A DNA stretch of 64,000 nt from JAWLGZ01 sp041690635 (lineage in GTDB: Bacteria > Pseudomonadota > Gammaproteobacteria > Thiohalomonadales > Thiohalomonadaceae). The notes under the pieces are model-generated. The model saw only the letters and a list, made by a program, of their open reading frames with translations. It was not told where the DNA came from and searched no databases. Below, piece by piece: positions 25,617-33,314 of the stretch (the first letter of the stretch is position 1; each line of letters starts with the position of its first letter). The position numbers were made by a program, and so were the translations under genes. The stretch lies in assembly GCA_041690635.1 (NCBI GenBank), contig JAWLGZ010000003.1:62001-126000 (forward strand). The letters are read 5' to 3'.

Positions 25617-25655
25617 CGAAGTATAGTGTCGCTTCATAACATCCACTGAAGCTAA

Positions 25656-25673
25656 CGGTTAATGGAATAACCG
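25656..25673. promoter_or_regulatory. Candidate CbbR autoregulatory site
   Basis: A perfect inverted repeat CGGTTA-N6-TAACCG lies 21 bases before the cbbR start, resembling LysR-type dyads with TTA/TAA cores. Its location overlapping the likely cbbR leader suggests negative autoregulation. Binding is inferred. Confidence 0.4.
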
Positions 25674-25694
25674 CAACCTTATGGATACAGGGAC

Positions 25695-26651
25695 ATGAAT
25701 ATCACCTTCCGGCAGTTGAAGGTCTTCGCGGCGGTCTCGAAGCACTTGAGCTTTACCCGGGCGGCGGAAGAGCTCTGCCTCACCCAACCGGCGGTGTCGA
25801 TGCAGGTCAAGCAGTTGGAGAGCCAGCTCGATGTGCCGCTGTTCGAACAGCTGGGGAAGAAGATCTACCTGACCGAGGCAGGCGAGGAGGTCTTCCACTA
25901 CGCCCGCTCCATCGCCCAGCAGATTGACGAGTTGGAGACCGTACTCGCCAACCTGAAGGGGTTGGACAAGGGCCGCCTGCGGATTTCGGTGGCCTCGACC
26001 GCCAACTATTTCGTCCCCAACCTCCTCGGCACCTTTTGCAAGCGCTTTCCCGGGGTCTCGGTCAGCCTGGACGTGACCAACCGGGAGACCCTGCTGCGCC
26101 AGTTGACCGACAACGAGGTGGACCTCGTGATCATGGGGCAGCCTCCGGTCGACATGGACCTGGAATCGGCGGCTTTCATGGAAAACCCGCTGGTGATCGT
26201 AGCCCCGCCCGATCACCCGCTAACACGGGAGAAGTCGATTCCGCTGCGGCGCCTGGAACATGAGAGCTTTTTGGTGCGCGAGACCGGATCGGGGACCCGT
26301 AGTGCGATGGAGCGTTTCTTCAACGAGCATGGGATTCAGGTCCGGACCGGTATGGAGGTGGGCAGTAACGAAGCGATCAAACAGAGCGTCCAGGCGGGCC
26401 TCGGCCTCGGACTCCTATCCCAGGACACCCTGGAGATGGAACTGGCCCTCGGCCGGCTGGCGGTCCTCGATGTGGAGGGATTCCCCATCGTGCGCCACTG
26501 GTATCTGGTCCACCGCTCCGGCAAGCGCCTTTCGGTCGCCTCACAGGAGTTCAAGAATTTCCTTCTGAGCGAGGCCGCCGAGTTGCTGGGCAAACGCGTG
26601 CCCCGCAGTGTGCCACGGCATGAACATGCCCGTCCTTCCGCCCACCACTGA
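25695..26651 (+). CDS. cbbR: CbbR, LysR-type regulator of the cbb genes
   Basis: 318 residues. N-terminal winged helix-turn-helix: LSFTRAAEELCLTQPAVSMQ. The effector domain follows from about residue 90. CbbR activates Calvin-cycle operons in response to metabolites such as RuBP, PEP or NADPH. The divergent arrangement with cbbM across 550 bases is the classical layout. A CysB/Cbl identity is unlikely given the context. Confidence 0.93.
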   Translation: MNITFRQLKVFAAVSKHLSFTRAAEELCLTQPAVSMQVKQLESQLDVPLFEQLGKKIYLTEAGEEVFHYARSIAQQIDELETVLANLKGLDKGRLRISVASTANYFVPNLLGTFCKRFPGVSVSLDVTNRETLLRQLTDNEVDLVIMGQPPVDMDLESAAFMENPLVIVAPPDHPLTREKSIPLRRLEHESFLVRETGSGTRSAMERFFNEHGIQVRTGMEVGSNEAIKQSVQAGLGLGLLSQDTLEMELALGRLAVLDVEGFPIVRHWYLVHRSGKRLSVASQEFKNFLLSEAAELLGKRVPRSVPRHEHARPSAHH

Positions 26652-26798
26652 TGAGAGCGGCGGCCGGTCCTCTCCATCTGCTGCTACTTCCTTGCAAATA
26701 CCCCGATAACTCAGTTGGTTAGCTCGCAAGACGCCTGGACAGGGTTCATATCCTGACAAATACTCTCTGGCAAGGGAGGCCACCAAAGGGACAGGGCG

Positions 26799-27209
26799 AT
26801 GAAGTCGAGGCTGCGTGACCTGAGTCACTACGGAACCCGGCGGCTGGAAGTCCCGGCGGATAACTTCAATCGGGTGCGCCTTGGCCTGCGTCGACTGGAG
26901 AACCCCATCCGGCTCTCCATGCCCGGTCTGCACAATGTGGATCTGCTCCTGGACGATGAAACCTGGATTGCGGTCGACCAGTTCCACCGCGACGCACCAG
27001 TCCTCGCGTTGACCGATTTCGAATCACTGGGACGCCACTCCCTCCAGGCGCCGGTCAGGTGCCGCGTCTACTTCTATTACGCCAGTTCGGAGCTGATTCT
27101 GAATCGGTTACTGCAGTCGATGCACCGGCTATTGGGTGCGCGTCTGGAGCAACGCCGAGGCATGGTGCGGGGGAAGGTGCTGACCTTTCCGGGCGCCTGC
27201 GACGCGTAA
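26799..27209 (+). CDS. Conserved hypothetical protein, 136 residues
   Basis: A soluble, Arg/Leu-rich protein starting MKSRLRDLSHYGTRRLEVPA with a central beta-rich part (VDLLLDDETWIAVDQF) and a helical C-terminal region (LILNRLLQSMHRLLGARLEQ). No signal peptide, membrane segment or catalytic motif is evident and no family was recognised. Between cbbR and the convergent SUKH-like gene. Base composition is like its neighbours. Confidence 0.5.
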   Translation: MKSRLRDLSHYGTRRLEVPADNFNRVRLGLRRLENPIRLSMPGLHNVDLLLDDETWIAVDQFHRDAPVLALTDFESLGRHSLQAPVRCRVYFYYASSELILNRLLQSMHRLLGARLEQRRGMVRGKVLTFPGACDA

Positions 27210-27232
27210 AAAGGGAGGAGGCCACCTCCCTG
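27208..27232 (-). terminator. Intrinsic terminator after the SUKH-like gene
   Basis: Minus-strand stem GGGAGGTGGCCTCCTCCC followed by five T. It lies downstream of the gene at 27295-27675 and overlaps the end of the plus-strand hypothetical gene. Confidence 0.7.
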
Positions 27233-27294
27233 TGAGCCTCCATTAACACCGCAGAATATTTGCATCGCCATCCGGCGATTTCTCTTCAAGCAGC

Positions 27295-27675
27295 TCAGTA
27301 GCCGCTCTGAACCAGCCAGTCGCTGAAGTGCGTGGCCACCGGGAGGCATCGATCCGCGTGCGGCTCGAACAGCAGGACCGGCGGCTCTTTTCGACCGTCC
27401 ATCATCCAGCAGAAGAGCCCCGCCTTGGGGGTACCCGCAAAGGGAAGGAAGCCCGGCCGCACGTGGCGGCGCATCGCGCTAATCTCCTCCGGCGTAAACA
27501 CACGGCAGCCGGTGCCGAAATGGTTGAGGCCGCCACCGGCAACAAAATCGGCGTAGGAGTCGGGCACCTGGATGCCCAGTTCTTCGGCGCGGTGGTGCAC
27601 GGCGGTTTGCGATGCGGTTCGGCCTTGTTCACCGCCCGAAATGATTCCCAGAATGTCCCGCATGGCTCGCTTCAC
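27295..27675 (-). CDS. SMI1/KNR4 (SUKH)-like protein
   Basis: 126 residues; start may be Met1 or Met5. The pattern LGIQVPDSYADFVAGGGLNH near the N-terminus and LFEPHADRCLPVATHFSDWL at the end fit the SUKH superfamily, whose members often serve as immunity proteins for polymorphic toxins. No toxin gene is adjacent, so it may be a stand-alone housekeeping-type SUKH protein. Divergent from the large regulator at 27789 by about 110 bases. Confidence 0.55.
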   Translation of the reverse strand: MKRAMRDILGIISGGEQGRTASQTAVHHRAEELGIQVPDSYADFVAGGGLNHFGTGCRVFTPEEISAMRRHVRPGFLPFAGTPKAGLFCWMMDGRKEPPVLLFEPHADRCLPVATHFSDWLVQSGY

Positions 27676-27788
27676 TTTTTGCGTACATTGTCGAACCCCA
27701 CCGTTTACGTTCCGTTAAAAATCCTCCTGATGCGTATTTATCCATGCCCGTCGGTCGATTACCATGCGGCCTTGGGGGGCACAACCTA

Positions 27789-30700
27789 ATGAATCGGTCC
27801 AAGGAAACTGCATCACCGGCGGGCGCACACAAAAGCGTCGAAATCTGGCTTCTCGGCGACTGCCGTTTCACCGAGCAGGGCGTCCCCCTGGAGCAGTTCG
27901 GTTACGACAAGGTACGTGCCCTTTTCGCCTTCCTCACAGCTGAACCGCGCCCCCATCGAAGGGAGGCGCTCGCCGCCATTTTCTGGCCGGATCAGGACAG
28001 CGAAGGGGGGCGACGGAACCTCCGGACGGCACTCTCCTACCTGCGTCGGGCGCTTGGCGGTGGCGCGGCCACACTCCTTCGAACCGACCGCCAAAACATC
28101 CGTTTCGCCACCGAGAACTGTCGGGTGGATGCCGCCGATCTCGAGGGGACGCCTGCCGAGTTCACCTCCCACGATGCTGCCCGCCGTGCCGAACGGATCC
28201 TCGCCCGCTACCGCGGGCCGCTGCTCGATGGCATCGCGCTGCCCGGCTGCGACGAGTTCGAGTTCTGGCTGGAGAGCCGTCGTGAGGCGCTGCGCCAGAA
28301 GGCCATCGCGCTGGCGGAGGGACTCTCCCGCTACTGGGAGCAGGAGGGCGATATAGAAGCAGCCGCCCGTCACGCACAGCGGCTGACCGAACTCGAACCC
28401 CTTGACGAGAACGCCCACCGCCGGGCGATGCGCCTGCTGGCGAGTGCCGGACGCGGCAGCGAGGCATTGGCCCAGTTCGAACACTGCCGCACCGCGCTGC
28501 AGACCGAGCTCGGCGTCCAACCCGGCGAAGAGACACTGGCCCTGCAAACGGCCGTGCGCGACGGCACGCTCACACCGGCGGCCCGCCAATCGGCACAAGG
28601 CCTGCCCCGCGAACGGCGCCAGGTGACCGCCCTCTCCGCCGAATTGATCTGCCCGAGCGCCACCGACATCGAGGAGCGCGCCGCCGCCCTGGAGGAGGTC
28701 CGCCAGCGGGCAGAGGGGGTGGTCCGCCGGTTGGGCGGCCACCTGACCGCTGACCCTGGGGGTGGACTGGCCGCCTACTTCGGATACCCGACCACGCGTG
28801 AAGATGCGGCACGCCAGGCGATCCGAGCTGCACTCCGGGTGGCCCGGACAGCCGAGGAGAGTGGGGTGGTTCAGACCCGGATCGGCATCCACACAGGGCT
28901 GACGGTCTCCGGGGAGGGATTGCCTGACCACGCCGGTCTCGCCATCAGTTTTTCTGCCAGGCTTGCCGGGATGGCGCGGAGCGGAAGGGTGGTTGTCAGC
29001 GAAGCCACCTGGCGGCTGACCGGCGGATTTTTCGATTGTACCTCCCTCGGGGAGCGCGGTTTTCACGACGCCGAACCGTTGCGCCTGTTCGAGGTAAACG
29101 GTGAGACAGGCGCGGCGGATCGACTGGAGGCAGTGGGTACCCTGACTCCGTTCCAAGGCCGGCAAGGCGAACTGCGCCTGCTGAACCGGCTGCTCCGGGG
29201 TACCGGCACCGGGGGCCGGGTGGCCCTTGTCGAGGGGGAGCCGGGCGTAGGCAAGTCGCGCCTGGTCGCGGAACTCAAGGTACGCCTGGAGGGGAGAGAG
29301 CCGATTCGAGAGGCACGCTGTTTCCGCGACGTGGGCGAAGGACCGGCCTCGGCAGCACTGGAACTGCTGCGCTCGCTGCTTTCCGGGCAGGAGGGCGACG
29401 AGCACGCAACCGTTGCGGTTATTGAGGATGTGCACTGGGCGGACACCGATACGCGGGAGCTGCTGGAGCGGCTCATGGCCGCGCCTGTCAATGGCGTACT
29501 GCTTCTACTCACGTCGCGGCCGGAGCACGATCTCCAACTGCCCGCCACGGTGACCCACCTGAAGCTGGGGCATCTCGGCCGGGAGGAGAATATCGCCATC
29601 ATTGATGCGATCCCCGGGGGCCGCGTGCTGCCGTCCGTGGTACGCGAGCGCATCCTGACGCTGACCGAGGGCATTCCCCTGTTTACCGAGGAGATGACCC
29701 GCATGGCGGTGGAGGCAACTGCCGCCCGCTCCAGCGCCCCGACCCTGCCGGAGACCCTTCAGGAGTTGCTTCAGGCAAGACTGGATCGGCTCGGTGCCGC
29801 TGCACGGGCCATGGCACAACTCGCTGCGACGCTCGGGCGGCGAGCCAATATGGAACTGCTTCGCGCCTGTGCCGGCGAGATGGAGAGTGCACCCCTGGAG
29901 GGGATCGAAGAGCTGATCGCCGCAGGGATTCTCACCACCGACGCCGATCGCCGCGGCGGCACGCTCTATCAGTTCCGCCATGCCCTGATCCAGGAGGCAG
30001 CCTATCACTCCCAGCTGCGATCGGTCCGCCGGGAGCGGCACCGCACCATTACCGCGGTACTGAATGGATTTTTTCCTGAGCTGGTCTCCGCGCGACCCGA
30101 GATGGCTGCCTACCACATGGAGGCGGCAAAGGCCTATCCGGAGGCGACCCGCCTCTGGCTGCAGGCAGGGGACCAAGCGAGGCAGCGCGGTGCGCTCGGA
30201 GAGGCCGCGCGCCACTACCGCAGCGGCCAGGAGTGCCTGCAACAGTCCAGTCCGCACGACGCCGACGACACACTCGACTTCGACCTTTCACTGGGGCTGT
30301 GTGCGGCGGTTTCGGCCGGGGACAGCGGTGCGACCGCCACCTACGGGATCTTCGAAAAGACACTTGCCCTGTGCCGAGACGGGGATCGCCGCGAGCGCTT
30401 TTCACGGGTGCTGTGGGAAATCGGCATGCAGGCGACCTCCCGCGGTTCCGAGGAGATTGCGGCACTAAGCGTACGTGTCCTGGAGCGGCTCGGAGAGCCG
30501 GACGGAAGCGCATGGCACCGGGCGGCCTGTGCCGCGGTGCGCGGCGCACTGGCCGGCGAGCGCGGGGATATGCACACTGCCCGCCGTGCCATGGAGACGG
30601 CACTGTCGGGTGATGCGCTCGACGCGGCACTCCGAACTCCCATTCTCGCCTACCTGGCCGTGATCCGGTGGTACCTCGGCGATCTGGAGGAGAGTGCGGC

Positions 30701-31367
30701 AGCCTGGGCGGCCATCAAGTCGGAGAGCACCGCCGGCGACCGGGCGGCCCTACACCTGATCGGCGGCTACCTGGCCGTGGTCCACGGTCGGAGGGACGCC
30801 GCGTGCCGTCATGCGGCGGCGGCTCAAATCGCTGCGGCAAATGAACCCGCTCGCCGCGGTCCCGCACAGGCGCTGTTCGCCTGGAGCCGGGCGGCGGAGG
30901 GACGAAAGGATGCCCTGCGGCAACTGCACGAGGCGGCGGAGGCGCAATCGGTCGGCGCGGTCTGGCGCAACGCCTCACTGCTGCTGATTGCCGACGGCTA
31001 TCGGTTGGCCGGCGACACAGAGGCGGCATTGAGCATGATCGAGCGGGCGCTCGACTGGGCGCGGGAGAGCCGGGCGCGCCACCACGAGGCGGAGTTGAAC
31101 CGGATGAAAGGAGAGTTGCTGGCTGCATCCGGCGCCGGCCTGGAGGCTGCCGAGCGCTGCCTGGTACGCGCCCTGGCGCTGGCGAGCGAACAGAACTTCC
31201 GCTCACTTGAACTGCGGGCCGCGAGCGGGCTTGCCCGGATACGTCACGCCCAGGGCCGGGAGCGGGAGGCGCGCGACCTGTTGGCGCCGATTGTCTCCTG
31301 GTTCTCCGGTGCCCCGCGAAGCGCCGATCTGCAGGCCGCGGAGGATTTGCTGGAGGCGCTGGGGTAA
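27789..31367 (+). CDS. BTAD / class III cyclase-like / STAND ATPase / TPR regulator
   Basis: 1192 residues from the ATG at 27789. Domains in order: winged-helix plus bacterial transcriptional activation domain (about 10-240; VEIWLLGDCRF, RRNLRTALSYLRRAL); a class III nucleotide-cyclase-like domain (about 275-430; GLAAYFGYPTTREDAARQAI, RIGIHTGLTV); a STAND ATPase (Walker A GEPGVGKSRL near 483, Walker B VAVIEDVHWAD near 545); then TPR-like helices to the end. In the cyclase domain the first metal-binding Asp is absent (VTALSAELIC instead of a DI/DL motif) and the second is displaced, so it is probably a sensor and not an active cyclase. It may act as a signal-dependent transcription activator. 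Targets unknown. Confidence 0.82.
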   Translation: MNRSKETASPAGAHKSVEIWLLGDCRFTEQGVPLEQFGYDKVRALFAFLTAEPRPHRREALAAIFWPDQDSEGGRRNLRTALSYLRRALGGGAATLLRTDRQNIRFATENCRVDAADLEGTPAEFTSHDAARRAERILARYRGPLLDGIALPGCDEFEFWLESRREALRQKAIALAEGLSRYWEQEGDIEAAARHAQRLTELEPLDENAHRRAMRLLASAGRGSEALAQFEHCRTALQTELGVQPGEETLALQTAVRDGTLTPAARQSAQGLPRERRQVTALSAELICPSATDIEERAAALEEVRQRAEGVVRRLGGHLTADPGGGLAAYFGYPTTREDAARQAIRAALRVARTAEESGVVQTRIGIHTGLTVSGEGLPDHAGLAISFSARLAGMARSGRVVVSEATWRLTGGFFDCTSLGERGFHDAEPLRLFEVNGETGAADRLEAVGTLTPFQGRQGELRLLNRLLRGTGTGGRVALVEGEPGVGKSRLVAELKVRLEGREPIREARCFRDVGEGPASAALELLRSLLSGQEGDEHATVAVIEDVHWADTDTRELLERLMAAPVNGVLLLLTSRPEHDLQLPATVTHLKLGHLGREENIAIIDAIPGGRVLPSVVRERILTLTEGIPLFTEEMTRMAVEATAARSSAPTLPETLQELLQARLDRLGAAARAMAQLAATLGRRANMELLRACAGEMESAPLEGIEELIAAGILTTDADRRGGTLYQFRHALIQEAAYHSQLRSVRRERHRTITAVLNGFFPELVSARPEMAAYHMEAAKAYPEATRLWLQAGDQARQRGALGEAARHYRSGQECLQQSSPHDADDTLDFDLSLGLCAAVSAGDSGATATYGIFEKTLALCRDGDRRERFSRVLWEIGMQATSRGSEEIAALSVRVLERLGEPDGSAWHRAACAAVRGALAGERGDMHTARRAMETALSGDALDAALRTPILAYLAVIRWYLGDLEESAAAWAAIKSESTAGDRAALHLIGGYLAVVHGRRDAACRHAAAAQIAAANEPARRGPAQALFAWSRAAEGRKDALRQLHEAAEAQSVGAVWRNASLLLIADGYRLAGDTEAALSMIERALDWARESRARHHEAELNRMKGELLAASGAGLEAAERCLVRALALASEQNFRSLELRAASGLARIRHAQGREREARDLLAPIVSWFSGAPRSADLQAAEDLLEALG

Positions 31368-31377
31368 TCGGGCTCGC

Positions 31378-31967
31378 ATCGGGTAGGAGGCGGGGTCACC
31401 CCCGCCGTCCTCCCACACCACCGGGCATACGGTTCCGTACCACGGCGGTTCCCACATCCCATTGCTGGGCGAGCTTGGTTCCGTTGGTTATCCACCAGCC
31501 AGAGGGAATTGCACTGCAACGGCTTTCGCGATTCCGCCTCGTCCACGTGTGTTGCGAGTCCTCCCAAGAGGCATCTGCAAGCTCCAGTCTGAGATATAAC
31601 CCGACTATCCACTCATAGTGGGTTCGGCCCTTCAGTATGCGGTGACACACCTACTATGGCCTCTGCTGACTTCTGCCATCCCATCTCGACACCTCACGAT
31701 GCCCGTAGCACTGGGCAGGATGACAGACCTCCCAGGGTAAGACGTGCGACCTTCACACTTATGCCCGCCGCATTTACGTCCGCCGTTTCCGTGCAAGTAC
31801 TGGGCTTTGAAGATATTTGCCTCAACCTCGCAATGGGCACCCCTGCCGTTCGGCTAACCGTTCCCCTAGCCGGGCCGGTAGAGGACTTGCACCTCCAAGT
31901 CATCCGGCGACCACCACAGTGACCAGAACAGCGCCAGTCACGGCGCTACGCGCCATGCCTGGCGCAC
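31378..31967 (-). mobile_element. ORF-less group II intron
   Basis: On the minus strand the element begins GTGCGCCAGGCATGGCGC (consensus 5' GTGYG) at 31967. It contains group II landmarks: CTTGGAGGTGCAAGTCCTCT, CCATTGCGAGGTTGAGGC, and GAAGTCAGCAGAGGCCATAG, the last normally found just before the reverse transcriptase ORF. A domain V-like hairpin (ACCGCC-GTGGTACGGAACCG-TATGCCCGGTGGT) follows, then a domain VI-like stem GGCGGGGGTGACCCCGCC and the end CTACCCGAT at 31378. It is about 590 bases and lacks any reverse transcriptase/maturase, so mobility would need a protein in trans. It sits directly after an intrinsic terminator, the target habit of group IIC introns. Confidence 0.8.
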
Positions 31968-31998
31968 AAAAAGAAAGGGGGCGGAAATCTGCCCCCTT
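31968..31998 (-). terminator. Intrinsic terminator forming the intron 5' exon
   Basis: Minus strand AAGGGGGC-AGATTTCC-GCCCCCTT followed by TCTTTTT, immediately adjacent to the 5' end of the group II intron. It closely resembles the fba terminator at 33261-33290, including the loop AGATTTCC. Confidence 0.88.
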
Positions 31999-32020
31999 CT
32001 CTCCGGTCCCCGCCGAACCC

Positions 32021-32035
32021 TTAGTTGATCTTCGG
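32021..32035 (-). pseudogene. Remnant of an fba 3' end (codons PKIN-stop)
   Basis: The minus-strand string CCGAAGATCAACTAA encodes Pro-Lys-Ile-Asn-stop, the same last residues as the fba gene (33315). It is followed at similar spacing (33 versus 37 bases) by a terminator of near-identical stem and loop. Together this looks like a diverged second copy of the fba tail. No other aldolase sequence was seen upstream. Confidence 0.45.
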
Positions 32036-32198
32036 GGGGTTGATGGGAATATGTAATGAAAGCGTGCTTGCCCGGCCTGCCAAGATCCTTTTCTGATCCA
32101 TTTTTCGTTATATCCCAATTCTTGTTAAGTACCCATTGGGGTTATTCGTATATTGGTGGATGACAACAACGAGAAAACCCAGGCAGCAAGGATTTTCC

Positions 32199-32573
32199 TT
32201 AACCCGGTTGGTCGAAAAACTTGATATACAACAGATGGTAGACCAAGAAGAGCAATGATTTGCCGTCGCGAAGGTCATAGAGCAACCAGACGAAGCCGAT
32301 GAGCGCCACCACGATACCGAGATGACGACGGGTTTTGAGCAGGTGATACTGGAAGAGTACCACGCCGACCAGTAGGCAATGGTAGAGAAAGAGCAGAATG
32401 AACCGATCGAGTACGAAGGAACCCTGGATCAGCCCCCCGATCAGCAGGAAGAGCCCGCCCAGCACCGGCTGGATGGCAAGAATGACGGCGAGGATCAGGG
32501 ACAGCCATTTCAGAGGCTCGCGCAGACGCTCCCACTGCCTCAAAGCGGTTTCGAACCGCTCTCCCTTCTCCAT
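32199..32573 (-). CDS. Small polytopic membrane protein of unknown function
   Basis: 124 residues with a charged N-terminus (MEKGERFETALRQWERLREP) and four hydrophobic segments at about 21-48, 56-78, 85-101 and 107-119. A GGGAGG ribosome binding site lies about 10 bases before the ATG. No family recognised. It lies between the fba tail remnant and the antitoxin remnant, in the accessory part of the window. Confidence 0.6.
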   Translation of the reverse strand: MEKGERFETALRQWERLREPLKWLSLILAVILAIQPVLGGLFLLIGGLIQGSFVLDRFILLFLYHCLLVGVVLFQYHLLKTRRHLGIVVALIGFVWLLYDLRDGKSLLFLVYHLLYIKFFDQPG

Positions 32574-32944
32574 AATGGCGCGCCTCCCTTTCGATGTTTA
32601 CGCTAGCCGACCCCCAGTTGGGGGGCCGAGCATTCAAGGCGGTCGACCCTGCGTCAAGACGACGCCCCTCACTGGCGTGCATCCTCTCGTCGGCACCCTC
32701 TATGAACCACCGAGCGAATTGGAGCACAGCCCTAGGGCTGTGCGTGGCGAACCCGCCTCCAATCCTCGGCAACGAAACCGGGCCGGGGCGTAAGATACTA
32801 CGGACACCAGCGAGGGGTAGTGCTTCGCGACGAAGCCCAGCTCGGCCCGCGAAGGTGTTGATCACCATTGCCGCCCGGGCGGCCGGCGGTGCTGCGTGAG
32901 GCATTGCGATAGCTTCCTGCCTCCATCACGAGAAAGGGGGCTCT
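32574..32944. other. Intergenic region, no gene recognised
   Basis: About 370 bases with short inverted repeats such as GGGGGCCGAG-like and CACAGCCCTAGGGCTGTG (a perfect 18-base palindrome at about 32724-32741). An open minus-strand frame crosses it but has no recognisable protein features and overlaps the membrane protein gene. It could be a decayed mobile element. Confidence 0.4.
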
Positions 32945-33163
32945 TCAGCTAAGTCCCCGGAGCACCTCTTGCATCGGGACACCTTTGAGCGTACCTGCCC
33001 GGTACGCGTGTAATCGCTTTTCCGTCTCCTCCGCCCATATGGATCTAGGGGGGGCATCAGGCTGGTCGAGGCTGCGCAGCAGACCGTCCACCATCGTGAA
33101 GCGCTCCTGGCGTTTTCGTCGAACCCATGTGAACCTCCGACAGGTCAGTTCCGGCGATGCCAT
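32945..33163 (-). pseudogene. Addiction-module antitoxin remnant (TIGR02574/PF09720-like)
   Basis: The C-terminal part, IWAEETEKRLHAYRAGTLKG followed by VPMQEVLRGLS, matches the end of the 'putative addiction module component' family, and LLRSLDQPDAP matches its middle. The expected N-terminal start is missing: the best ribosome binding site (CGGAGG before ATG at about 33135) leads into another frame, suggesting a frameshift. No RelE-type toxin gene is adjacent. Probably a decayed orphan. Confidence 0.4.
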
Positions 33164-33189
33164 CCGGGTTTTTCCAGTCCCTTCGGCAC

Positions 33190-33234
33190 GAAGCGGCTTT
33201 GCCGCTGTTCGCCCGGAGGGCCGGGCTCCCACAA
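33190..33234. repeat. REP-like half element D
   Basis: AAGCGGCTTTGCCGCTGTTC followed by GCCCGGAGGGCCGGGCTCCC ACA: the right half of the REP-like pair seen at 3005, 4172 and 43740, with the left half missing. Confidence 0.65.
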
Positions 33235-33260
33235 ACCCGGCCCGTTCGGCGCACACGATC

Positions 33261-33290
33261 AAAAAAGGGGCGGAAATCTCCGCCCCTTCT
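33261..33290 (-). terminator. Intrinsic terminator of fba
   Basis: Minus-strand stem AAGGGGCGGAGATTTCCGCC CC followed by six T, about 25 bases after the fba stop codon. It ends the tkt-gapA-pgk-pyk-fba cluster. Confidence 0.92.
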
Positions 33291-33314
33291 ATTGGTCCTT
33301 ACAGGCGAGATCTG

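Noticed and set aside
26702..26760. A tRNA gene
   Set aside because: Only D-arm-like and T-arm-like strings are present; there is no anticodon arm or paired acceptor stem.
27813..29435. A 540-codon open frame on the minus strand
   Set aside because: It is opposite the BTAD/STAND regulator, which has clear domains; the antisense frame has none.
31396..31650. Short minus-strand frames at the end of the regulator
   Set aside because: They lie within domains IV-VI of the group II intron and are explained by the RNA element.
32275..32904. A 209-codon minus-strand frame
   Set aside because: It overlaps the membrane protein gene out of frame and has no family features; kept only as part of the unassigned region.
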